The notes under the pieces were generated by a model. That model had not been told where the DNA came from. It was given only the letters and a program-made list of their open reading frames with translations, and did no database searches. A stretch of 64,000 nucleotides of DNA from Symsagittifera roscoffensis (taxonomy: Eukaryota; Xenacoelomorpha; Acoela; Convolutidae). The position numbers and the translations under genes were made by a program. Of the stretch, positions 45,201 through 54,500 are shown piece after piece (the stretch's first letter is position 1; each line of letters begins with the position of its first letter). Where the stretch lies: positions 44,935,346 through 44,999,345 of the forward strand of contig NC_087064.1 in assembly GCF_963678635.1 (NCBI RefSeq), in the 5' to 3' direction.

Positions 45201-48200
45201 GGATTTATAACCGGTTGACTTTATCCCTGCCATGAGAATGGGTGGCACCATCGCTATATCAGTTAATATTCTATCTGTGCCAGACAATTGATAATCACCT
45301 TGCCCCAAATCCATGACTTCCTCAACTCGTTTTCTTTTCGCTGAGTTACCAGCTTTCATCGATATTTCCGAATCCACTTTCGTCTTTCCAATCCTCCTCG
45401 GCATCACTCTGCTGCCTAACTTCATTTTCATCGCATTGATTTTATCAATCACTATTTTCGATCGCATCGTTCCTCTCCTGGTCCTTGACAGGTACACCAC
45501 CTCTCCTTCATTGTCCTGCGGTGTCATCTTGATGGGAGAATTCGCTTCACTCTCATCAGTGGCTGAGTCGATCAATAACTCACTCAGTCTCCCTTCACAC
45601 TCATCAAGCTTGTCAAGTACTTCTCTCATCAAGGGTTGATTGAGACCTGTTTTGAGAATGGACTGGGTCCCATAGCTCTGAATCACAGTCCAGACTTCTT
45701 CCATGAACGCCACTCTGTCCAGCTTACATCCCGTCCTACTCTCGTGGTCTCGGTGATGTACTTCCCATTCTTCTTCGGGTAGCGTTCCCAAGAAAGGTAT
45801 TCTGGCTGAGGCCTCTATTCTTCTCCTCCGAGGTGATTCCATGAGGATTCTCTGATCGTTATTTCTTGTATTGCCAGGAGAGCTGCTCTCCGGCAAATTC
45901 CGTTTCATCTCCTCAAAGGCTGACGGAGGTTCCAGCGTCGAGATGCCTTCATCCGCTGGCTCAGTCGTTTCCAACGTGTCTGCATTATTCTCAAGATCAC
46001 TGAAGATATTGAAATCCAGGCTGGATGTTCCTCCTGTCGATGCCCTGTCGTCCTCCCCACCAGCTTGATCTTGTTGCATGGGTTCTTCAGTCTGACGGTT
46101 TCCACCCTGTCCGTCATCTCCTTCTGACTTGTCCCTATTCGAGTTCGATGGTCCTTGTTTGTCATTGTCAGCTTCTTCCTGGAATCTCGGTATGAGCAAT
46201 GTACCGGCTGATTTATCTTCCTCTTCTCCATGGACCACTCTGATTTCTTCGCAGCCGAAGGGTGCTAGGAAAATTCTCGTCTGCAATACTCCCGCAGCTT
46301 TCATCTCTTTTCTCACACTGGTCAGGATTACTGAGGCTTCAGGCAATTCAGTCCTGCCTCTCATCCTCATTGGAGCTAAGCCTAGTCCCCTCCATTCCTC
46401 ATCAAATCCTTCAGGCTTGGGAGTAGCAGCGTTGCTTATTCGCCTTCTCGTCGCTTGATCCGTGTACGCAAATCGTGTGTACTGTAACACGGCGGCATTT
46501 CTCCCCACGAAGTATGGATCCATCGTCGCCGAGAAATTCCCTACTCTCCTTTCATTGGTTTCGAATGCTCTCAACCTAGGAGTTTGTACTACGGAGACTG
46601 CTCCGAGCAACATCCTTCTTATCAGAGGGAATTCAGGGATTGCTTCGGGTAGCTTCTTGTAATCGCCCCAGTCCTTCGTCTCTTCTCTCACCTTGTGATA
46701 CGCTGCTGTGAGACGAGGCACTCTGGTCATTTCGCCATTCGTTTTGTCATTGGGCCTCAGATTCCAAAGCTTTGGAAACACCTCGATGTGCCCTCTTTCT
46801 ACTTCTCCCATGCGGTCACAGAAGTGATCGTCAAAATTGATGACTGTCATCTCTGGCTCCGATATTTTCGCAAATAACAGATCTTCACTCATGAGCTCTC
46901 GCAATGCGTGCTGCTCACACCAGTTCAGTGTACTACCGTCCACTGCCGATATGAGGTTCAGGTGCAACACCGACCTCCTATATGCTTCCACTTTAACGTC
47001 AGGGAACGCAAAGGTGACTGCTGGTCCATAGATCACTGTCACGAACTCCGTGACTCCTCTGATCAGTGCCAAGGGATCGATTCTCATAGCTAAGCTCAAA
47101 TCTGTTAACAGCGGCATGCCTCCAACATGTCGTCTAACATCTTCCTCTCTTTCAATTGTCTCGTCTTCTCCGGTTCCAAAGCGATTTTGCTGCAAGAGAT
47201 ACTGGATAAGAGTGTGTCTCAGGTCTCTTATTTTGTTCCACGAGTCTGTGGATTTCTTCATATCCAGATTCCTCACTCTCTCTTTCATCTGCTCTGGACA
47301 ACGTGCCAGTTTCATCAGTCCTCCCAAGTTTCCGTGGGTTATTGCGATCAATGTCAGAAGTCCATCTAGTCGCAGGTTCTGTATTCCATCCGTAAGCAGT
47401 ATCACCGGTCCTTTCACGAAATTCTCCGCTCCAAATGTCACAAACAGGGCTATTAATTCCACTATCGATACTTTCACTACCGCTTGGAGGAATTCCTTTA
47501 TCAAGTAGTGCGAGACTTTCGGGTAGACTTTTGCCAAGAAGGACGCGGTCCATCCGGCTCCCAACCCTTCTAGCATGCTGTCTGTCCTTTCAAATCCCTC
47601 TTGTCCTTTCACTTCCTGGGTCCAGAAGGTTTCCAGAGTAATCTGACACATTCTGTTCACGAACTCAGCTGTCTTTTCTCCGGCATTTTCCGCCAGGTTC
47701 ACCTCCTTCAACAAGTAGGCGTGTATCTTAGTGATCATTACTGGGCCTTGCTGAAAAGCATCTGCACCCAATGCCGCTACTCTCGGATTCAGGTGTAGCC
47801 ACTGGTTTGCTTCCGGCTTGGTTCTCAGCACCATCGCTTCCAGATGAGCTCTCGTCTCCAGTGAATTCTTTCTTCTCGTGTCTTCACTCGCCACTTCCAT
47901 TGCTCGGAACCACAAGTCGTTGGACATCGCCGTGATCACTCGATGGTCGTCATCTATTCCTGGTTTCAGTTTGAGTTGCCGACTGAAGTTGGACAGTTCC
48001 AACCCCAGCACTTCGTCCAACACCAACATGTGTAGCGCGTGGTCCTTGAACCCTCTCATCGCGTTTGAGATATCTGACCATACTGCAGGCAGTTCAGCCT
48101 TAAGTGGCCTCAGGTTCTCCATTTCTATCATGCGATTTGGGGCTGATATGATCACATCATATTTTCCCTCCGAAAGTAAGGCTACCATTGCATACACAAA

Positions 48201-51170
48201 TTTCAGTCCATCCGGGAGATGTGCATATCCCGGAGACAACGCAAATACTACTCTCAACGTCACTTTATTGAATGATCCCTCCTTTGTCGCGTCTACCACT
48301 TCACCCATTGACTCCAGGATGTCTTTTATCGCTGACCATACTGCGTTTTCTGCTGTTGCAGGATCTCTGAGCCTGCTCAGAAAACCTCTACTGTGTAGAT
48401 GGTCATTGATGCCAGCAAACACAATCGTTATCGGGTTCATTTCTGTCTGCCTTTGTACCCCTATAGCCAATGACACTGATTGCAATAGGTCTAGGTCAAC
48501 TGCGGCCAGCATTATGACGTCCGGCCAAAACAAAGACTTAGAGGTGTACACGAACTCTGAATTCGCTACTACCATGATTTTGGCCTTTCTCATCTCTGCT
48601 TTGTCGTAGGCGGCGAAGATGGTCTCATCTTTCTTTATCGCCGTCAATCCGCCATATCTCTGGGCATCACCATCTTGGTTCACTAGTTTTGGGTACACTC
48701 TCTCCTTCACATGACCAGGTGGTGTCGTCAATTGCCTAAATATCTTTACGTGTTGTCCAATCGGCGCTCTCGCCGTCAGGAATCTTCCTGGCCTTTCTTC
48801 ACGATTCCTCTTATCATGGTTCAATCTCACATCTTGCAACGGTCTTGCATTCACAGGTCCTATTGTGTTGTTGGAGGGCAGTCCCTCCAAGTCGGCAAAT
48901 CTCAAGGCCGTCGTGGAGCTGAAATTTATGCTAGCGGCTATCAACCAGTCTACGCCGGTTATCGAGTACAATCTGCTGACGGATAGCGTCGCTCCATTCA
49001 GCATCCTCCTTGCATCTTCGATGAAGCTCACTCTCTGTAGGTCCAGCTTCATTAGTTCTTCTTTGTATATATGCCAAGGAGACGGTATGGATCGCGACCA
49101 CATCAATGAGCCTCTGCTCGGTCTCTCCTCTCGACTGGTACTCGTCGTCTCCGATCTAGTGTCCGATCTGGATGTGCCTGCTACTTCCTCGATTGGTTGG
49201 TTGACAGGTCCTATCCTTTTCCTAGGATGGATTGTCCTCCTCATCGGTGCTTCTCCCAACCGATCTTGTACGTCTGTTCTTCGACCTGGTTCACTGGAGC
49301 TTTGTTGCCGGTAATTTATGGCGGCTGGGACCGTACCCAAGCGTGTTTCCAGGTTAGGAGGCACAAAGGTGGTGATCACCGTATCACTCACCGTTCCCTC
49401 TTCCTTCAGCACTCCTGTGTCAAAGAGTTCTGCTTCCAGCTCATCCAACCGTTCTTGGAAGACTCGATTCAACCAAGCCTGTCCTTCGACACTGTCGAAG
49501 TGGATGCCATCTGTGGTCAGTCTGGCTTGATCCATGGCTCTCAATTCATGTTCAATGTCCATGAGGATCATTCTTCCGGCGTTTCGATTTGCTAGGTTTC
49601 TCAAGATGTTGTTCCATCTCATGACTCCCTCGTTGTGCCTTCTTCCTGATACTGTCAGGCTTCTTGTGTTCATTGGCACCGTGCAAACGGTCAGTACCGC
49701 GCAACTGAACTTCTGCCAGAGAGTAGTAAACAAACACACCATCATTGCTTCCCACAGTGCTTCCTGCTCATCTGATCCTCTGGAGATGTCATTCGTCCCA
49801 ACTAAGATCATCACATTGGGTATCTTCCCTGGATTCATCAGCTCCACCATGCGATATAATTGGGCAATCGTCGCGCCTCCAAAGGCCATCACCGTGGTGA
49901 CCCATGAGGTCCTCAAATTCGACAGCACTCTGACTAAGCTGTCTCCCAATATCAGGTGAGATGTCCCGAGTGGTGGTTGCTGCAGGCTCACAGCCGGGCT
50001 CCAGGTAGCTCGATTGAAGCAGGCTCTCGGATCTGTCTCCGGAACTCCCGTGAAACTATACTTCAATTGATTATTCTTCTGCACGTCTATTACACGAGAC
50101 ACTTTCTTCGCTGGCATCTTCCTTACTTTCCTCTCTGGGATTCTCGAGTTCCCCATGAGTGGTGTCACGTTACTCATCCTTTGTCTGATTACTGTCTGGG
50201 AGAGTTGTACTCTGCCCGTATCGTCAATCGTTCCATAGGGTGCAGTCACCCCGGAACCTGGTGCATTCTTGTTAGCGACCAATCGTCCAGCGGTCTCTAT
50301 CAGTTTTCTCACTGTCTGTTCTACGACGGGATCACCCAAGGTGTCACTAGGATCCGGGATTGTTACTCGGTTCGTCTCTGCTGGAAGCCGTGTCTCCGTT
50401 GTTTGACTCATTTCTCGAGGCGTCAAGAGCTCCATCGGGGACTGCCCACGAGGAATATCCCTTGCAGGTATCACTTTCTCAATGGACGTCGTCAACGCCA
50501 CCTGCTCCGATCGCTCTTTGTATTCCTGCCTTAAGCGTTCGATCTCTTGACCCTGCTTTTTGTTGCAGTCTTCAAACAACTTTCTCCACATGTCCCGGTC
50601 TTCCTCTATCGCCAGCATGGTCTTCGTCATATCGTCTAACTCCTTCTTCGTACTTCTCAACTGATCGTTCATCTCGTCCAGATCTTGTATGGTTTGGTTC
50701 GTCTGAACCTTCTGTGTTACTTTCGCCCCTTTTGGTGGCACAGCTGCTCTCAGTGGTGAACCAGACGAGGTCGCCTCGCTGTTCATCTCCCGATGCATTC
50801 TCGTCAGCCCAGGTTTGGGCTTGGAGGGCATTGGCATCTCACCTGGTTGGTAAGTCCTAGAACTTCCCAACCCAGGCTCATTCGCCAAGTCACTCCCTGA
50901 GAGAGCCCCGTTTCTCCACCTCATCACTCTCATGTTCGGGCGGTCTAGTACTCCTCTTTCTCCATATGCTGCCATCAACAGGACTTCCGTGGGGCGGTCC
51001 CCACGGTTGTCGTGCCCCAAGATGTTAATCAGGGCGGTCAGCAACATGACCACCTCTGGGTCCTCCAGAGCGAAGTCTCGTTCGATCAGCCGACGATAGA
51101 TCGCATCTACCATCGGTCCTACATATGCCTCTGCCAGGTCCATCAATTCATCCAGGTTGAAATTGTCCAT
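42225..51170 (-). CDS. ORF3 of the giant retroelement: SGNH hydrolase plus a very large unassigned region
   Basis: 2981 codons, no introns. Residues about 160-225 form a coiled coil. Residues about 405-580 are an SGNH (GDSL) hydrolase with all blocks: GDSL (Ser411), GGAT (431-434), GTND (Asn460) and DGIH (Asp554, His557). A second domain (about 860-1120) keeps the fold pattern with ANS (Ser871) and GIND (920-923), but I see no DxxH, so it is probably inactive. Further on are an acidic low-complexity linker, a basic NLS-like AKRKRVEEV, and a Cys/His-containing C-terminal part with no domain I recognise. I see no signal peptide or transmembrane anchor, so this is not a normal env. SGNH esterases are known in ORF1 of CR1 LINEs and in bdelloid rotifer terminons, where their role is unsettled. 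ORF3 probably needs its own spliced or subgenomic mRNA. Confidence 0.8.
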   Translation of the reverse strand: MDNFNLDELMDLAEAYVGPMVDAIYRRLIERDFALEDPEVVMLLTALINILGHDNRGDRPTEVLLMAAYGERGVLDRPNMRVMRWRNGALSGSDLANEPGLGSSRTYQPGEMPMPSKPKPGLTRMHREMNSEATSSGSPLRAAVPPKGAKVTQKVQTNQTIQDLDEMNDQLRSTKKELDDMTKTMLAIEEDRDMWRKLFEDCNKKQGQEIERLRQEYKERSEQVALTTSIEKVIPARDIPRGQSPMELLTPREMSQTTETRLPAETNRVTIPDPSDTLGDPVVEQTVRKLIETAGRLVANKNAPGSGVTAPYGTIDDTGRVQLSQTVIRQRMSNVTPLMGNSRIPERKVRKMPAKKVSRVIDVQKNNQLKYSFTGVPETDPRACFNRATWSPAVSLQQPPLGTSHLILGDSLVRVLSNLRTSWVTTVMAFGGATIAQLYRMVELMNPGKIPNVMILVGTNDISRGSDEQEALWEAMMVCLFTTLWQKFSCAVLTVCTVPMNTRSLTVSGRRHNEGVMRWNNILRNLANRNAGRMILMDIEHELRAMDQARLTTDGIHFDSVEGQAWLNRVFQERLDELEAELFDTGVLKEEGTVSDTVITTFVPPNLETRLGTVPAAINYRQQSSSEPGRRTDVQDRLGEAPMRRTIHPRKRIGPVNQPIEEVAGTSRSDTRSETTSTSREERPSRGSLMWSRSIPSPWHIYKEELMKLDLQRVSFIEDARRMLNGATLSVSRLYSITGVDWLIAASINFSSTTALRFADLEGLPSNNTIGPVNARPLQDVRLNHDKRNREERPGRFLTARAPIGQHVKIFRQLTTPPGHVKERVYPKLVNQDGDAQRYGGLTAIKKDETIFAAYDKAEMRKAKIMVVANSEFVYTSKSLFWPDVIMLAAVDLDLLQSVSLAIGVQRQTEMNPITIVFAGINDHLHSRGFLSRLRDPATAENAVWSAIKDILESMGEVVDATKEGSFNKVTLRVVFALSPGYAHLPDGLKFVYAMVALLSEGKYDVIISAPNRMIEMENLRPLKAELPAVWSDISNAMRGFKDHALHMLVLDEVLGLELSNFSRQLKLKPGIDDDHRVITAMSNDLWFRAMEVASEDTRRKNSLETRAHLEAMVLRTKPEANQWLHLNPRVAALGADAFQQGPVMITKIHAYLLKEVNLAENAGEKTAEFVNRMCQITLETFWTQEVKGQEGFERTDSMLEGLGAGWTASFLAKVYPKVSHYLIKEFLQAVVKVSIVELIALFVTFGAENFVKGPVILLTDGIQNLRLDGLLTLIAITHGNLGGLMKLARCPEQMKERVRNLDMKKSTDSWNKIRDLRHTLIQYLLQQNRFGTGEDETIEREEDVRRHVGGMPLLTDLSLAMRIDPLALIRGVTEFVTVIYGPAVTFAFPDVKVEAYRRSVLHLNLISAVDGSTLNWCEQHALRELMSEDLLFAKISEPEMTVINFDDHFCDRMGEVERGHIEVFPKLWNLRPNDKTNGEMTRVPRLTAAYHKVREETKDWGDYKKLPEAIPEFPLIRRMLLGAVSVVQTPRLRAFETNERRVGNFSATMDPYFVGRNAAVLQYTRFAYTDQATRRRISNAATPKPEGFDEEWRGLGLAPMRMRGRTELPEASVILTSVRKEMKAAGVLQTRIFLAPFGCEEIRVVHGEEEDKSAGTLLIPRFQEEADNDKQGPSNSNRDKSEGDDGQGGNRQTEEPMQQDQAGGEDDRASTGGTSSLDFNIFSDLENNADTLETTEPADEGISTLEPPSAFEEMKRNLPESSSPGNTRNNDQRILMESPRRRRIEASARIPFLGTLPEEEWEVHHRDHESRTGCKLDRVAFMEEVWTVIQSYGTQSILKTGLNQPLMREVLDKLDECEGRLSELLIDSATDESEANSPIKMTPQDNEGEVVYLSRTRRGTMRSKIVIDKINAMKMKLGSRVMPRRIGKTKVDSEISMKAGNSAKRKRVEEVMDLGQGDYQLSGTDRILTDIAMVPPILMAGIKSTGYKSKRSDRTLTGATLEMEILSQCGESKMRDFKPSPMNHGKGSVAGQLTPVEYNRLTVSETVSIDEPTGGYMEMLEYRNSARGYVVALEDEKAMEGYLEMMLQGTTLKQKAYGTLASSDVEAETIEQLVSLPWKAVVLRYFEEEMRTTPRIHALVAVPYVRTELQLRLAWCMMGLTREEYDSEERKRSKEEKVFLMTNLRDLIVQEGAAVACAKRRDALCFIRFLIEQISVPALSTCVKMLKEGDERTKAMFLLAMLDMQQSKPMRVNMKEPEELEPMKKIDEIRRFSNKELRLTKESMGALPKSSEYCGPIKKKSYSYVSGIIGIAYNPFLSEDIRDCFFDYEQAVLLRFWTSRIVTTKSVNNPQAKLGLVLEEEVTAPSVPKSDKRVEFGLGFSDELLRTSLMAVWELMKPSWCPSPNADSILRATQDIQRELNADCNLRDLNIIYNVMITASKSNGEDRVELPGWGPEDWVKPGSCLAEVCGLEGHVCGSLDCVKTLEKQHKQLTVLFGNVVMKARTETELIADCHGGTDVNLVTALEFYSMFGSLESLLNLEQKHEMVTAISVEVFPGVLQTEQKYIEKWREAIETEMNIRHSETYCRPSGARYLVGSTLAPMCKSRYPVHFVAVDVKSTRTIVDQAFSVPKCVRLARMSEKSYELLCKMFSAVPEITREELESILGKKFMGYVSGNLSDFEKQKQRGSTVTDYNAVDENDEIHRVMMEVEPLLEASGKRNWRSIMLTHDEFPCHCLLQTWWYPKRSNLVLIWDSGELLSMGLPDSSQPITIVIVGVMMAIRWLEAHVRENNRQEAPTREQLQKLDCLKDLDLFETMCKVLNIPMEVKKIWARKRLMPWFRANMTAWLYEYAKKHMSKHGRLYSEYQLDIGAGAFKRAFVTHRNAVTTAVKRISRTSERSGNEKAEMLKEDLERNVTLCLHNSFCRNRESNVDPLPCCKQRVEEQKCWRTASNSVRIVNDVLQDTETESAESVSQEEEMEH

Positions 51171-51566
51171 ACTGTTCTTTCCAAGTTTGATTTGATTTCG
51201 ATTTCAAGTTTTGACTCAAGTGAGCAATTAAATGATCAATCAGGATCTAGAATAGAAATCACGAATGTCACACTTGTCAATTTCACCTTAACATACATCG
51301 TTAAAATTTGCTTAAAGACAGTTCAGATAAAAAGATATTTATCCTAAAATTTATTAAAATCAATTGGTTTCTAAAATTTTGGAATTCGACCTAAGATTGG
51401 ACAGTCCAAACTTTGGATCTATTCCCAAGATCGTCATTTAGTTGTTCATGGTCACTAACCCCCACTTACCCATGATCTTAATAACCTAACACATAACATA
51501 ACATAACGCACCTCTCACATATTACACACAACTTAGTCTTTGGCCTAACACCCTCTCGCACATCAC
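51171..51566 (-). promoter_or_regulatory. Pol-ORF3 spacer with a candidate splice acceptor
   Basis: 396 bp without a frame. On the sense strand GATTTCTATTCTAG (AG at 51248-51247) is a good acceptor 76 nt before the ORF3 ATG. A+T content is higher than in the flanking frames. TTGAGTCAA occurs shortly before the ORF3 ATG and also shortly before the gag ATG. An AATAAA-like AATAAATT is present. A spliced message joining the leader to ORF3, as for retroviral env, would fit. Confidence 0.5.
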
Positions 51567-54500
51567 TCAGCCTATACTTAAGTAATATTTCTTATGTAGA
51601 TATACTTGTATGTTCGTATCAGAGAATATCACGTGTACAAGCGCGTACAATTCACGAGGATGCAGTCTTCCTCTATTTGGATCGTACACTGGAAGCGAGA
51701 GCTCCTTCACGTCCATTTCCACAAGGAAGTCCCTCAGCCTCGTCAAAGACAAGACTAGGTTTTCTGGGTCCACGTGCTGCTTCTCCGTCGCCCTCGTTAC
51801 CAAGAAGCACAAGTACTTTCCCGGTATCTGCGACACCGCCGGGGGTAAGGCTGCTACGCCCCCTATCCCTGGTCTTTGCTTCCAAAGGAATTCCACGTTT
51901 TTATATTCCCTCTTAAAATCTGCCGCTAGCGCCGTCCTAAAACTCATGTCTGCGGTGATAGCTACCGCACATGTTCTGTTTGTGAGTATGAAATCACTGT
52001 CTGTTAGTATTATGTTACTAGAATATTCATTTGGTAAATTAAAATATGACTCAACTACCCTGCCTATGTCAGGTTTCTTAGGTTCTTCACCTGTTTCTGC
52101 TTCTAAGTTTCCTGTTTCTCTTGCTATTCTCAATTTTTTTATTATCAAGTTTTCAGTGTGGGTAAGTCCTACCCCCACTCCCCGGACAAAAATATCCATC
52201 GGCGTCCCCGTCGATCGCATACCGGGTATTAAGTCAAGATTAGAAGCTGGAATGAGAAGTTGTCCTTCCTGGGCAGCCCAGGAAGGATCATCTCGTTCGG
52301 TCTTAATGTATTTCGCGCTTTCGCGATCTACGTCTTGAATCGTAACGCTGGTCTTTTCAGGGTCTGATGTCATTTCGTTCAGCCACTCTAAGACACGCAG
52401 GTTCGTCAGGTCTTGTTCATTTGACTGCTGTTGCTCATCGTCGAACTCCACCTCGGGTTTCGACCAGTCGTCAACCCACTCATCGTTGTGATCATCCACT
52501 ATGTCAATGTCCTGTGACACGGTTATTTCCTCTAAACCCACTACTTCCTCCACTATTTTCTTTAGATCTATCCTATCCACTACAAAGTCGTCACCGTAAG
52601 GATTGTATTTCTTTCTTAGTCTCGTCCCGTCTTTCTGACGAGTCTGCATCGTGAACGGAAGATCTGGTTCCATGTTCTTGGGAACCTCTGTCTGTTCGGA
52701 ATCCTGCCAATCTTCCTCTGCGTAGGGCAAGGTTTCATCGTCCGCTTCGATCTGTTCGTTTGGATCCAGGTCCAATGGTGTATCCGCACCTTCCTCTACG
52801 ACTTCGTTTCCATCGTTCTTCTCCCTGGTGCCTTTTTCATTGACCTCACAAGCAGGATCCATCATTAGATAATCCCTTTCTTCCATGTCTGCAGGTATAC
52901 ACCAGTCTTCTGTCGATGGATTGTGTGGCTTGATGTTCTCGTAGTGGGCGGCTCGGCCAGTACTCAGTCTATAAAAGCGTCCCTCTTGGTGCACCTCTGT
53001 AATCATGAAGGGTCCCCTCCACTTCTTCAGAAGCTTTTTTGTCCCTTTCGGTGGTATAACGTTCTGAAATACCCATACGTAGTCTCCCACCGAGTAAGCC
53101 TTTGCACCAGCTGCTTTCTTGTCGAATCTTTTCCTCTGCCTTGCCTGTGCCTGCTGAGTGTTTCGTCTACACAAGTCGTTCAACTCCTGTTGGCGTCTGA
53201 TCACATCCCTCACGTAGACCTGTGGGGATGTTTTCTTTCCCTCATACTCTGGGTAGAAGAATGTCAAGGGTAAAGACTTCTCGTGTCCCGTCAGCATCAT
53301 GTGTGGACTGACTCCAGTGGTGGAGTGTTGCGTGCTATTATAAGCTCCCATCACCTGTGGAAGGTATCTGTCCCAATCGGTCATGTACCTGGAACAATAT
53401 ACCCTCAGCATCGACACTAACGTCCTATTCTGTCTTTCCACTAAGCCATTCGTCTGAGGGTGGTATGTCGTGGAGTGAGCCTGAGCGACTTGTGACCGTC
53501 TCATAAGCTCTTTCGTAAGCTCGCCTACGAAAGCCGTTCCATTGTCCGATTGAAACGTCATTGGACATCCGTGTCTTGCTATCCACGTATTGATCAGGTG
53601 GTCGCATGTCTCTTCCGCCGAGGCAGTGATGCAGGGCACGGCCTCTGCATACTTCGTGAAGTGATCTATCATGACCAAGACTTGGTTGTAACCGCTGTCT
53701 GTCATGCATATCTTCTGGTGATCTATCTGCACCACCTCGTTGAATTCAGACGACTCAATTGATTGTAAAGGAAATCGCAACTTCCTAGGATCCTTGACCT
53801 GTTGGCATGACAGACATGCTGTCACCCATTTCTCGCATGCCTTTTTCATCCCAGGCCACTCAAAGCGCTTCAGGATCCTCTGATACACTTTGTCGATCCC
53901 TTGATGGCCCATCTGATCATGCGACCTGAATAATAGTTCTGTCTGATAGAGTTGCGGCAACACTATCGCGTTATATTTGTATAAGACCTTGTCTTCTTCT
54001 CTTCTCCTGCAAGCCACGATCCCGTCCTTGTTCAGATATAATCTCCCCTCCTTCTGCATGAAGTATTGTCTCAGGATCCTATAGCTGTCTTCTTCCAGAT
54101 CACCTTTGTCAGGTGCACCGTTTTCTATCCACCTTTTTAGATTGCTTGTCATGCGATCATTTCTCTGCGCCCTTAGAAGGTCCGAGAGTCTGTATCTCGC
54201 CTTCAAGTACGTCTTCATGACTCTCATCTGACTGTTCAGCTCGTTGGGCTGATGTGTGTCTTCTTCCATCTTAACGCACCAAATCTTCGCCAACGGTTGT
54301 GTTTCTTGTTGAAACGGCTGAAGATCAGTCCTGACTACCTCTTTCTGCGGCAACAGGCTTATCGAACGTTTCGATACCGCTATCGTTTCTAAGTCATCCG
54401 CTGCGTTGTCAAAGACTCTTTCGCTTGGTATTAGGTAGCGATCACTGTCAGGATCCTGGTACACCTCTCTGTCCAGGTTTCTCGCCCGAGTTTCCACTAG

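Noticed and set aside
42196-51000. Many plus-strand frames of 60-240 codons across 42-51 kb
   Set aside because: They are shadows of the minus-strand ORF3. They have no domains and their length follows from the biased codon use of the large frame.
42225-51170. ORF3 as a retroviral env or a bacterial contaminant
   Set aside because: No signal peptide, fusion peptide or membrane anchor is visible. The frame sits directly behind an integrase-bearing pol in one strand and composition block, and the flanks are eukaryotic with introns and SINEs.
51610-52338. 242-codon plus-strand frame opposite the Pol C-terminus
   Set aside because: Ser/Thr/Pro-rich antisense shadow of pol with no recognisable feature, whereas the minus frame carries the macro-like pattern.
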